The notes under the pieces are model-generated. The model saw only the letters and a program-made list of their open reading frames with translations, was not told the origin of the DNA and searched no databases. Below, piece after piece: positions 1-12,224 of a stretch of 64,000 bases of DNA. Source of the stretch: Lichenostomus cassidix (Eukaryota > Chordata > Aves > Passeriformes > Meliphagidae); the NCBI GenBank assembly GCA_008360975.2, contig CM039179.1, positions 62,038,666-62,102,665 of the forward strand, in the 5' to 3' direction. Each line of letters starts with the position of its first letter. The first letter of the stretch is position 1. The position numbers were made by a program, and so were the translations under genes.

Positions 1-919
1 CGGGTGCAAATGGGTCCAAGCCTACCTTTTGGGTTGGGTTTGTTTTCATACAGCTTCTGGCACAAGGTGGGAGAAGCACAACATGCATGCATGCAAACAT
101 CAGCTCCATGAAAAATGTGTGTCACTTATCAGTTATTTCTGCTTCCACTGACACTCAGTTTTAACTTAAAATTAGTCTGCTGTTAACTAAAACCATATAC
201 TTCCACTACAGCAACAGTATAGAGGGCTAGAGTCTCTGATGCAAAAAATTAAAAAAAAATTATTTTATGCAAGCACAAATTCCTAATTGGGAGCATTTTG
301 TATGTTGGGGTGCATCTTATCAAGTGGTCACTGGAAAAGTGGCAAAAGTAACTCGAGTCTGTGTCATAGAATTCGAAGAGAGCAGTAATATTAGCAAAAG
401 CCTAGTACTATAATTAGAAAATGAGTAGCTCCACTCCTTTAGGATTCACTAGCACACAGAACATCAGAAAGGATGGACAGAGTGAGATCTCTTTTATGTA
501 CACCTGACACATAGAGGTTTTCTGCTTTCTGCAAACGATGTTCATCAGAAGGAGAGTTTTTCTCTGTGGATACCTACCCATTAATTGGCAATTTCGTTTG
601 TTATCCTGCTAAAACTATTAATACAATAGTTTTCACACAGCTGTTTTGCTAGATTCATTACTGTTTGAAGTAGTGGGAGATCAGCCTTGGGTTTGGCTGA
701 GGGTCCTGGATCTCAGAATTTTCTGTTTGACCCCCAGATTTGATGTATTTTATTTATGCAAAAGCCCCCTGATTTCAGCAGAACCATTCAAACACACAGC
801 TACTTCCATGGGCAAGCACTAACAGAATCAGGGCAGTGAGCAAACACAATTTTATTCCCTTTATTCTACTGTTTTCCCAGCATAAAAACCTTATGGTCAC
901 CTATAACATTACCTCATAC
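1..919 (-). other. CAB39L: CAB39L intron (downstream of first coding exon), partial
   Basis: This stretch follows the donor of the first CAB39L coding exon on the minus strand and runs off the window edge. I see no second exon, RNA gene or recognisable repeat in it; it is ordinary AT-rich intron sequence. Confidence 0.75.
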
Positions 920-1021
920 CTTGTCTGTCTTTTTTTCTTGTTTTTCCAATATGGCCATGTTTTCTTTCAGAACTTTCACAATCTCAGCAGGATTTTTGTG
1001 TGATTTACTAAACAAAGGCAT
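920..1021 (-). CDS. CAB39L: CAB39L (MO25-beta) first coding exon
   Basis: Read on the minus strand, this exon encodes 34 residues beginning MPLFSKSHKNPAEIVK and ending EKQEKKTDK, which I recognise as the N-terminus of the calcium-binding-protein-39 (MO25) family. The sequence resembles the beta paralogue CAB39L. MO25 proteins are cytosolic armadillo-like scaffolds that bind the pseudokinase STRAD and activate LKB1 (STK11), and also activate other STE20 kinases. The exon ends in phase 0 at a GTATGA donor (complement of 914-919). It begins at 1056 after a pyrimidine-rich CTCTAG acceptor, so 1022-1056 is 5' UTR directly before the ATG. The remaining exons, about 300 residues in the family, lie beyond the left edge. 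CAB39 itself is the alternative, but synteny with SETDB2 and PHF11 favours CAB39L. Confidence 0.93.
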
Positions 1022-1056
1022 GGTCTTTCTTCACCTGGATGTCTTCCTTCAGGATA
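1022..1056 (-). other. CAB39L: CAB39L 5' UTR part of first coding exon
   Basis: This is the short untranslated segment between the minus-strand acceptor (AG at complement of 1057-1058, preceded by a T-rich tract) and the start codon at 1019-1021. It shows that at least one further upstream non-coding exon exists on the minus strand. Confidence 0.7.
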
Positions 1057-4000
1057 CTAGAGGACTAAATCAAAAATAAATCAAACAACAAACAAAAACA
1101 GCTTTTAAGGTTTAGACAAAAATGCAATAAAACCACACAAATCCATTATGAACAAGAAAATTTTATGCCTCAGACTCTACATTTTGCTTCAGCCACTCAG
1201 TGGGGCAGTAAAAGTTCTCATGTATAGTTATTGCAAGTTCATCAAGGATTCGCAAGCCACCATTAGAACACAAAAAGCAACAACTCAACACCTGCACAGG
1301 AGCGGGATGAGCCCTGAAGGAAGCTCTGACCTACAGGTCAGCACTCCAGCAAGTCCATGCCTATGTCCAATGTGTTTTGCACACTGCACATCTGGCAGGC
1401 TCCACTAGATTTCACATAGGGGTTTCTGTCAGATTTCACCAGCTCCACCACAATGCAGAAACCCAGCTGCAGAAAACAGCACACCAAAACCACCCTGTGT
1501 TTAGATCATTGGAAATTAGAGTCCCAGCTTCTCTGACATCTCTCCTTCTTCAGCTACTTTTCTTTTTCAGCCTAAGGCACCTTGAGAGGAAGCAGTGTAA
1601 GCCATCCCCTAAGTCCGACAGACTTCAAGAATCTGTGGGTCAGATATCACTTGTGTAAAACATTGCCTGAATTAAATAAGGAACAGAGGATTAGGCCCAA
1701 ATATGAACACAAATGCTTTCATGACATTTAAATGAAAGACTGAGCATTTTAATGAAAATGGATTGCTTATTTAATTTAAAACATTCTTCTTCTGTACGGC
1801 TAGAAAGGCAAATACCACATCACTGCATTTATATGTTTAGTTTCTGATCTTACAAAGCCTTAGGCTGTGAATACTTATGGGTTTTGCTGAGGGTCCAACA
1901 CAAAGATCTAATGAAGTCAGTGACTGACTACAGATGGGAATATGTTCTGGTTAGAAGCACACCACCATTCTGGACTGCATTCCAGTTTGTACAATAACAA
2001 AAAAGAGGGAAAAAAAAACCCTCAAAAGCAAAAATAATCTCAAACTTTCATCTCCTTCCACAACAAAAGAAAAACATCACAATCCCTCCACACACACATT
2101 TGCAAAATTAGTTGTGAAAACATAAATGCATACACAAACCACCTCAATCTCATTATTCTCCAACATTTACAATAATAAAAAAAAAGCTTTATACAAGAGG
2201 TTTGAAAGGACAGAATTAAACAAGCAGAATATACATAGTGTAGAGAAGAAAGCCCAGTGGTCCCAAAGAACCAACTCCTGTCATGCTTCATTGTTACTAT
2301 GGACACGCTACAGAGTCCATCAGGAAATATGATCCCATTTGAGCCATACATCCATGTGTTACTAATCCCCAAATATCCTATGGAATTAATACCCAGATTA
2401 GACATACTTTCTATTGCAACTATAAATAGTAACCATATAAAACAGCCAAGTACAAAATTCAAACTTTTAAAGCAAAATCTATGCAGGCTCTGTGCTAACG
2501 TCTTATTAAAAACATTTCAAAACATTTTTGCAGATTATCTTTACAGGAACAGTTTCTATGACACACAGGAAATATTTTTAAATGTCTTATTTAAACCAAA
2601 AGTTCTTTTACAGTGTCCAAAGTAGGTGAGTTTGTATATAGCTTCTCATTTGTTGCTAGGTCAGTTTTACAGGGATATTTTTACATTCAGCATCTGAAAG
2701 CTCACCACTTTCAAATTCCCCTTTTCAAGCTCCTCACAGTCCAGTTCAAACTCATTTTTATTTCTCCAGTTTTGGCTACATAATCTTCACTCCTTAGCTG
2801 AGCTCGAAACTGCAGAGTCCTGCTCCCATGAAGCTCACAGATGCAAGCTTTGGCAGCACCAGCCAGCAGAGCAGAGTCACACCTCAGCCTGACAAGGTGC
2901 AAGGTTGAAGCCTGGCTGTACTAACAACTCACCCTTTGGGGCACATTCAGCTACACACAAGCACTGGGAAAGACACTGATGCCACTATTATAAAATTAGG
3001 TTGTTTAGATGCTGCTAACAAGTGCCAAGCACTCTGTAATCCCACATGTGCTGCAAATAGAAGATTAATAATTCACAATACACTTTGAGAAGGACCTGAT
3101 TCTGCATGTTTTTATTATTCTGAAGACAAAGCATGAGGATGTGATGATGCAAGAGAGAGAGAGTCTGGAAGCAGGAGCTTAAGAGGCAAGTTGCATTTCA
3201 GAAAATAAGCATTTTCATCCAGGGTGGGGTAGGTATATTCAGATTGCTAAAGTCATCCTTTCATCTTTTCCTCTCAGAAATCTTCACACAAAGAAAAGCA
3301 AAGGAGGAGATAATTTGATTTTTTTAAATGAAGCACTCATGAGCTAGAGGTTCTGAGATTTTTAAAACATTAAGTTCACATTTCTAACTGAAATGCTGAC
3401 AATAAACTATTATTTCCTCCCAAAAAGTAACTTACATAGATGTCTAGAGTAGAGTCTCTGCATTTAAAATAATCACTAATTTTGCCATAGAACCTGCACT
3501 TTTCCACTGCATAGTTCCAGTATCACCACCAAGTCACCACAGCAGTGCTCAGTGATAAAATACCATTTTTCTTCACTACATACCCTACCAGCATCTTAAT
3601 CACAACAGCAAAAACACCAATAATAGGGCAGGAAGAGACTCAAGAAACTGTTTAATTCATTGCTGTGTTGAACAGAGCCAAGTCTCTGCATTACTTCATT
3701 ATATACAAAGCTTTATATACAAAGCAAAGCCTCTGCATATGCAAGTGGAGGGAGGCAAAGAACAAAGGGGAAAGAGAAACAGATATGCATGAAATAACAT
3801 TTTGGGATTTACCCTTTCTCAGGATACAGTTTTTAACCTGGCAAAAGATGATCCATCAATTCAGAAAATACATACTGGCAGCTGAAAGTTCTGGTCCCTC
3901 TTGGTTCTCCAAGCAGGAATGTTCTATCGGGACAGATGCTATCCACAATTACAGGTGAATAGCTACTGAGGCTAAAGTCACTCTGCTGAGATTTGGAAGT

Positions 4001-4863
4001 TGTACTCCTTAGTCTTATGGCTGGCTATCCCATAAGGCAAGTGGGAAAACAAGGACTTCTCCACCTTTGTTCCTCATGACTGGATTTTCCAGAATCAAAG
4101 AAAGCACAAGCTCTCACTAAAGGAGCTTTTATCACAGCTGGGCATTTCTGTCCTGTCCTCCTCTTTGTATCACCTCTCTGCTCTCTAAGCTTTTTCTTGG
4201 AAGGTCTTCTGTTCAGTAGAGGCACTAATTTGGCTTAAAGGTCCTATTCTTTACATCATTTATTTTCAGTCTAGTTTTTGGAACCTGCTATTTTCCAGAC
4301 ATCTAGCCATCTCTGTCAAGGTTGCTTGAAAACTCACAGTAAGTTCAAAAGTTGCCATGGTAAGAGTCTTAGGATGAGAAATGGACAGTGTGGCCACATA
4401 AGCTTCATTTTCTCAAGAAACTAGTCTAAAAATAACTGAAAAACAAAGACGAATCACAATTGAAAAGAATGCAACACAGGCTCACCAAAGGTAGCTTATA
4501 CTACAGTCACTTATAAATATATTTTTAAACAGAGAAAATGCAGAAGAATCCATGTAGCTAACATGGAAATGCACTAATGTGTGCAAAAAAATTAGTTGAA
4601 AGAAAATTATCATGTTATCTGACTGAGAAGGTAGGAGCAATTTGTGGACAGGATCATATTTACAGAGGGAGAGGAATTAAGAGCCTATCCAAAAATTGTG
4701 GTTACTCAAAAGATAAAGATATCATCAACATGTAAGAGGACTGAACTATCGCTACCTGAGAAACTGGATGGAGTCAAGAACCAAGATAATAAAAATGGGA
4801 TAAAAGTTCAGAGTAGCAAGTATCAGATAATGCTGAATGGCAGATGAGACACAGTTTGCAGAT

Positions 4864-5001
4864 GTTCCAGATCCCTGGAAACATTCAAGATCAGATTGGA
4901 CAGAACTCTGGGTAACCTGATCTACTTGAAGACATTCATGATAGGGGGAATTGGACGAGATGACCTTTAAAGATTCCTTCCAAGCCAAACCATTCTATGA
5001 A
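4864..5001 (+). mobile_element. CR1 LINE 3' end fragment
   Basis: The segment follows the avian CR1 3' end: an arm around CCCTGGAAACATTCAAG, a GATGACCTTTAAAG block, then CCAAACCATTCTATGA at the end. It is 5'-truncated to about 140 bp, as most CR1 copies are, and is diverged. Confidence 0.85.
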
Positions 5002-8000
5002 CATCTGCTTCAAGCTGAGGACTTACCATAAGAAATTATAAAAACAGGCAGCTGGTGACATATACAAACATACACGTATTTTACAGATGTGAGAAAGACA
5101 GACGCAAATCTGTAATGACTCACAAAAATAATGGTCAGTAGAAATCCAAAGGTATTTATGTCTTTGTATAAAGACTTGATAGACCTTCATACAGAACATT
5201 CTGTTCAACACAGCCCTGAACACCCACAGTCGAGTAAAATCAACAGAGGTTAGAGTGGGTGGAGAGAAGCACACTGTATGGCCAGAAAAATGGGAAGACC
5301 AGCATGTCTTGGAGGCTAAAAGTGCTCACTTTCATAAGTTTAGAATAAAAATACAGGAGAGATGAAAAAGTTATTTCAGCTTAAATAACAATAACAGTTC
5401 ATTTATGTGGAAGTAAATGGCTATAAACTGCTGACGAATAAACTTCAGCTGAAAATGTAAAGGTTTCCACCCACTGGAGCTCTGAGATTTTGAAGTTACC
5501 TACTCTACCAAGCACACTACAGAGCATCTGTTCATAAATTTTTGACCCTGCTGTCTGGCAGCAAGGGACAGGACTGAATGAACCCCTTTCTTTCCTACTT
5601 TCTAGGAAAACTTTTTCCATCTAGTGGTTATTCAACATAACTTTTCATAACATCAGAAATGGATTGTGGACACTCCTGAATTCATAATGGAGAACCAGCC
5701 AACTTGTGAAACATTTAGGTTTGATGATGTTATTTCATTGGTGCTCTTGAGAGGACCTTATGAGACCAAGCAAAGCAACAGCTATATCTCACCAGACCAA
5801 CTCTCCTGGTCTCAGAGGTTGTGTCTCCCAGTCATGAGGAAAATGCCCCAGCAGTGCTGTAGGAGGAACTGAGGTTTCCTAAGCCTGCTGTTTCCATCAG
5901 CATGAACATGACATTTCAGACACCAGAGCTGGAGTGTCCAGCACATTTTAGGAACTCTACTTTTACAACAGTGCTTTCAGGGAGTATCATTCCTTCTTTC
6001 TTTGGGAGAAAAAAAAATGGCACTGATGTTATATTAGGTAAACCACAGAAACACCAAAAGGCAATATTAAAGAACCACATTCTAAATGTTGGGCTGGTTT
6101 TTTTGAGTCAGGAAGAAATGGAAAAAAAAAAAAAAACAGACTAAAGCAGTGAATTGAATCCAGAGGTGGATGTGGTTTACAAGATATTAGTTTTAGTGTA
6201 TTCAGTAGCCTGTCAAAGTTAACATCCCTTCATATTCAGGGCATACCATCTCTCAGAGGTCTCCAACTCTATACACATTTAACCAAGATGGAAAACACAA
6301 TTTCAAAGAACCTACCTACCTACTTTTATTCTGTCCCCTCTGCAAAGGGAGAAGCTGAAACACAGAGAGACTACAAGACTTACCCAAGGCCATGTAAAAA
6401 AAAAATCAGTGGCTGTGTCAGGAATGCAACCTAGATCATCTGACAACAAAGCCTACACTTTATCAGACTTCAAAATATCCCTTCTGCATGTTTATCTGCT
6501 CATAAAGAGAATGTATTAAAAAAAATAAACACAGCTATAAAACACAGAAAGAGATCTAGTTCTGATTATAGGCACTCTCCAAAACTTCTTTGCTTTTAAT
6601 CATAAACTTCCTTATAAGTTGAAAAAATTACAACTGAACTTGTAATCATGATGAAGGAAAAATGTACACAGCAACACCACTCTGCTAAGCAGCCCATCCC
6701 ACTATGAAGTGACTCAGTAAAGCTTGGTAACAAATGCTTCTTCCTGCCCACGAAAGCAAGAATGGAAGAGAGCATGTGAGCCCATCCATGCACTCTTTGC
6801 AGATGCTTCTTGGGACAAAACATTTGGTCTTTGAAAATGAATGAGAAAAAAAATTTCCTTCCCACTGAGTATCAGACATTTGTCTTGCCTTAGCTCCTGA
6901 ACTTCATCAAGTTATTGACCAGAATCAAAAAATTTCAATAACTCCTATCATGTGAGTGTTTCTGGAATGGCAAAAAAACCCCTTTGTTTCCCATTCATGG
7001 CAATGTGCCGATGACCCATATATTTGGGTCTTGAGTTGGCACACTTTCTTCATTGTTTTGTCCAATTCAGTCTCTACATATTGAAGAAGTCACATTTCTA
7101 CCTCCTGCCATATTTGGGAAAGTTGTTGCAATGACAGAGCAATGTACTCAAACCAGGAGATGGAAGCCCCCATGTGTGATGAGCACACTGAGGAGCCCAG
7201 TTTGTCCTCCCCAGTGCAGTCCACTCACATAACTAATGTTTTATTTGATACGCAGAAGGAATCAGGGCTATGGAACAAGCAACTTCTCTGCAAATTCTCA
7301 ATGAGTTGCAGATTTTGGAAGGTGCATTGTAAATGGGACAAAAGATTAACAGAAGACATGACAGTTTTTTGGTTAAGGGGAATGAATGCCATCTCTTCTT
7401 GGCAACAAAATTATTCCAAAAACCCAAGGGTTTACTCATCATAAGCTTTGATGTTGGCTACTTTTTGCATTACCTGAAGTGAAGATAGATATTAGCTGAA
7501 ATTTCACCTGAACACACACAACATCACAGTTATGCCTACCATCGCCACAAATGTCTTTTTTTTTGGCAGGCGACGAGCATCCTGAAGATCGGACATGGAA
7601 AAGAAGTAGCCAGCTCTATCCTTAATCTGATCACCTCTACAGAAGGAGAATAATAATATCACAGAGTTGTTCAACATTGTTTTGAAACTGAAGGCACTCA
7701 TGGTGATGCTCCACTCAAGTGCTTTGGTGTAGCTCTATGGAAGCACTCAAAGAAATTATTAACTTTTTAACTGAGTGCTTGAATACAAATTTAATAAGAA
7801 AACTAAAAAACCTATATAGTTTTTCAGCAAAAAGCAATTTGGTCACTGAGGCAACAGTTTGATAAACACTTTGTTCTGTGATGGTGACACCCTGCTCTAC
7901 ATGCATTCACATCCCTACAGCCTCTGCAGGAGCCATACAGCTGTTGCAGGGCCATATGGTGAGCCAGGGCAGGGAAGTGACCCAGGTTAACAAAAAGTAG

Positions 8001-8222
8001 CCTGGTGGGGAAAAAAAGATCACCTAGGTTTTCAGTGCATCTCTGCCCACAGTTTAGAGCTGTACCAGCACAAGAGGGGAAGAAGGGGATGGGAGGAGGG
8101 TACAGAGACAGGGCTACTGGAGCAGATGCTACAGCTCAGATATTCACCAACCAAACCCAGAATGAGGCAGTGATGATCATAAAAGGGGTATAAATGTGTG
8201 GTAAGGTAATACAAAATGCTTA

Positions 8223-8455
8223 TCATAGAATAGTTTGGGTTGGAAGGAACCATAAAGATCATCTGGTTCCAACCCCCTGGGCAGAAAACACATTCCACTA
8301 GACCAGGCTGCTCAGAGCCCCATCCAGCCTGGCTTTGAACACTTCCAGGAATGGGGAGTTCACAACTTCTCTGGGCAACCTGGGCCAGTGACTCACCATC
8401 CTCACCATAAAAAAATTCTTTTTAATATCTAATCTAAATCTATCCTGATTAGGGT
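8223..8455 (-). mobile_element. CR1 LINE 3' end fragment, inverted
   Basis: The plus strand begins TCATAGAATAGTTTGGGTTG and runs through AGATCATCTGGTTCCAACC and a CTGGCTTTGAACACTTCCAG block, the reverse complement of a CR1 3' end. The fragment is truncated at its 5' side near 8455. Confidence 0.88.
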
Positions 8456-8545
8456 ACAGAGAACAGAATTGAAGTTAAGAGCATTTAGGTATTTGACTTT
8501 GTTATCTTGTATCCTTCGATTGGAAGTCCTGTGTTTCCACATCCA

Positions 8546-8575
8546 CTATTATTATTATTACTATTATTATTAATA
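8546..8575. repeat. ATT trinucleotide microsatellite
   Basis: This is an interrupted (ATT)n tract with a second shorter ATT run at about 8585-8600. Overlapping open frames coding runs of leucine or asparagine are artefacts of it. Confidence 0.9.
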
Positions 8576-9949
8576 CTAGTACATATTATTATTAAATATT
8601 TATTGAAAAACAGCATTTGCCCACTGCAATGCCAGGTAAAATTCAGATTCCAAATCCATGCAGAAGTGGCATCCTGTGGCACCACACCTGCATCAATTGT
8701 CTCCATATAACAGGATCACACAGACTCTCCCAGTCATGCTAATGCACTAGCTAGAACTGCTAGGTTATTACTTCATGTTCAATAAAACCAGAAAAATACA
8801 AAACCAGAGATTTTACAGCCACCAGATTTACAGGATTGATGAGTCAAGAATATTTGGGATCCCAATTTGCTTTTGCTACCACAGAGGTCTTTCAAACCTA
8901 AAAGATTAAGAATTCAATTCCATGCTTAACTGTAGTCCATAGCAAAACTCCCACAAACTCTGTCATGCAGAAAGACCTCTCTTAACTAATGTCTCTGAAG
9001 TACACACAATTCTAACAGAAGAGCTCTTAACAGCTTTTCATTTACTTAACTAAAAGGGAAACCAAATTAAATATCCATTTCTAGTAGGAATAGTAACCGT
9101 AGAAATAATGGAAACCAGTAACATAATTTAAATAACACAAGCAGCAGCCAAGAGGGAATAAGACTTCCTCTAAACTCATTAGTGAGGAACATGAATAATG
9201 TTTTTGCATTTGGTCCAATATTACTAAACTTACCTCTCTACACACCATTCACTTCATCAAGTTCTTAGCAGGTCTGCTGTGATACTTTCAATAGCTTCGT
9301 GAAAGATTAAAATAATTTTCTATAGCAGTAATTTCACTTTACTACCAATATTAGCCCAAGAAAGATCCTTCGCTTTTAAGAAAAACCCCAACTTCTCTTA
9401 AGTTCAATTGAAGTTCTGCCTGATAAAGACCTCATGAATCACCCATCGGCCAGAATCAGCATTTCTAGAGGCCGAGACCTATCGGCTGCAAACGAGGAGA
9501 TGTTTCATTTACATACGCTGTTCCTTGTGGCAGTTCACACGAAAGCTCATCTTCCCTTCATCTCCGTTCCCCGTGGCTTATGCAAGTGGCCACGCTCTCA
9601 TTCCTCTGCATCTCAAGAGCCAGTCCGCAGCTGCAGGCAGCCCGCGGAGAGGAGCAAGAGAAATGATATATTGCAGATATTTTATTTTTGGAAACCACAC
9701 TGTAAATAAAGCCATTTCCAGAGATATTCCATGGACACGGAGTGCTTGGTCGCAGAGCCAGCGCCTTATGTAACAGGAGGAGTATTGTTTAGGGTTGCCT
9801 GCATTAAAGAGCCACTCCTGGTAACACAGTTTACAAAGCTATAAAAAGCTACCGGCGTAACTATAGAGAACGAGCAGGCGGGAGGTTTATTACAAAAAGG
9901 CTGGTGCTGCCTGGAAAAAATGAAAGTTTCATTAAATCACTCAACTTCC

Positions 9950-10650
9950 CGTCACTCGGAGGACATCACCTCGGCTGACACTTACCGTGAGTGGAAAGGT
10001 GGGGTTCCTAGGCAGCCCGGCGCAGCCCCATGGCCAGGTGCTGAAGACAGCTCTGCCGCCTCCCCGCAGCCCGCGCCGCCAGCAGCCGCCTTCACTGTTC
10101 TTCCATTTAATTCCGCTCTATTCCCCCGTGCCGATCACCGACAAGTGGCAGAGACCAGACCGGCGATCCCGCGATTCGGCCTCCCGCTCTTCTCCTGCCG
10201 AGCGACCGCCAGCCTCTGGAAAAGCGTGAGCAGAAAGGATCGCTTGGACATGCACAGGCGCTCACAAGCAGCTGTAAATTTCCACTCCCCGCTGCCGGCG
10301 GCTTGACTCCCGGCTCCTCGCTGTTCCTGCTCCGACGAGCCCCGTGCCTGGGTGTGCGTTTTTCCCCCACTGCCCTCCCCGCTTCCCACTCCCTCGCTCG
10401 TCTTGCTCACAGGCTCACACACACACACCCCAAACTCCACGTCAGAGGAACGCGTGGAAAAGCAAAGGATGAAGCGATCGCTCCGCCGAGAGATTTCCCC
10501 AGGGTTAAGGGAGGACATGCGACGATTTCGCATCACTTCTGTAAGTTTCCATTCCCCTCCGAAGTCTGTCGGTGCAGGGGGAGGCATCGCTGACGGGTCC
10601 TCGCACCATCACGTGGCGGAGGCTGCTGGAATTAAATTATTCACCTTGCC
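9950..10650. promoter_or_regulatory. CpG island, candidate internal CAB39L promoter
   Basis: G+C and CpG rise sharply here against AT-rich flanks. The block contains an E-box CACGTGG near 10612 and an octamer ATGCAAAT at 10663-10670, and it ends at a strong minus-strand splice donor. A CpG island inside the 5' intron of CAB39L fits an alternative promoter. No known transcript was consulted. Confidence 0.6.
9986..10600 (-). other. CAB39L: Candidate non-coding first exon of CAB39L
   Basis: On the minus strand a consensus donor, GTAAGT, lies at the complement of 9980-9985 at the downstream edge of the CpG island. A transcript starting in the island could therefore splice to the coding exon at 920-1056. 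The upstream limit (transcription start) cannot be set from sequence and the 10600 boundary is nominal. The open frames in the island are GC-driven and I do not call them coding. Confidence 0.4.
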
Positions 10651-12181
10651 GTCCTGCAAGGAATGCAAATAAGGGAGCCCAACAGCGGGCTGTTGTTACA
10701 AGACAATAATAAAATCAACATGCTCACGCACCACATCTTTCAGCAAAGTCCTGTCCAGAAAAGCTGAAGTTAAGCTGCTTCCTGCCCGACTATATATTAT
10801 TACACAAAGACCCAATACTCTTCCACAATAATACTTCAGGGGATAAAAAAAACCCGACCTGCAGTATACTCTGAGCAAAATTTAAATCCTGCTGAAGAAA
10901 AACATTAACCAAAACTATTTTTTTCAAAGGCTAATATGATGAGGGAAAAAATCATAAAGTGTTCTGAAACAAGTACTATCAGCTATTATTAAGCATACAA
11001 ATACAGCAAAATTTAATTAAAGGAATTTTTAGTGCTTCACTTTTCTCTCGCGGCAACTATTGTTTGGCAAGTGCCACACATTCCCAAAGGGAATGGCAAG
11101 TGCTGTCCCCTCTGCCCCTAGCCTTTTAACAGGCATTGAGAGCAGGGAAAAAAGGATGCTTTACCATGGGCTTTGCAAGGTAGGATTTAAAATGTATCCT
11201 CATCTGGATCTTGGCTGAGCCCCAGCAGGGATGAGTGCCCAGCATGTGTTTCTGCCAAGCTCACCAGCTTGGGGGAAAGACTTTACCTCCCATCCCTTCT
11301 TCCTCAGGGCACAACCTAGCCAAAGTCCTACATTATTAAAAATAATTTGGTATGCTACATTTGCTCGGAGAGCTGATCTCAGAGTTAGCAGCACTACAGT
11401 TGCATCAGATCTTGATTTAGGGCTCACCTGCAGTAGCTATTCACAGCCCTACATTAAAGGCAGCCAGAAAAAGCATGAGAAACCTCATTTCTGAGGAATA
11501 CAGATGAAACAGACACCTTTTAAAGGGCTACCATCCTTTGCTCGCAATGCCAGCTATGAACTGAAGCACACAGGAGTATCCCAAATCCCCACTTCAAAGA
11601 GCCACTTGCCTGTCTCTCCTGGGCTCAGAGAGGCAGAAGCCATCTCTGCTGCCTTAACCTCCCTGCATTTGCTCCTGCCTTTGCACAGGAGGTACCAAGC
11701 CAACCTCAGATCAGCACATTTCTATTTTCAACTTATCTGTAAACACGTCACCATTTGTGCTCACACTTTACCTAGCAGATCATCAAGATATTGCAGCCCT
11801 GTGGTTTTGGACTGCCCTGAGCAGCACTGGGAACAGACATTAATTAGTGCTGCTCCTGCTGCACCAGAAAGCACTGCAACAAGTGACACCAAGTGGCAAT
11901 GTCTGCTCCAAACCCCTCGTGAAATATTCTTCCAGCACTGAATTAAAGGCTCCACATCAGCCTCTGCTGACCAGGTTTCCCCTCCAGGCCTCCATCAGAG
12001 AGAGCTTGCCAAGCTCTGAGCAGGATGAGCCACTCTTCGAGGCAGCCTCCTTCTCCAGGGAGCTTAGTGGGAATGGGAACAACCTGCACAGATGTTTCGT
12101 GGCATGAAGGACTTGGGGAGGAAAACTGGCACTGGGCTTCTTTTCGTGGGTGCTCTGCTCTGTCCCAGCTGGGTGGGGAGA

Positions 12182-12224
12182 GGTACCTTACACCCACTGG
12201 GCCTGGTGGTACCTTACACCCACT
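12182..12224. repeat. Short tandem duplication, 26-bp period
   Basis: The 17-mer GGTACCTTACACCCACT occurs at 12182-12198 and again, exactly, at 12208-12224. Confidence 0.9.

Larger units (their letters stand above)
1057..9979 (-). other. CAB39L: CAB39L 5' intron, no gene seen
   Basis: This AT-rich intronic DNA lies between the first coding exon and the candidate non-coding exon near 10 kb. It contains two CR1 3' ends and an ATT microsatellite, listed separately. The open frames here are short, have no family resemblance and carry no splice context, so I treat them as noise. Confidence 0.6.

Noticed and set aside
9840..9850. TATA-like CTATAAAAAG on the plus strand before the 10 kb island
   Set aside because: No plus-strand gene follows it and CpG-island promoters usually lack TATA, so I give it no promoter call.
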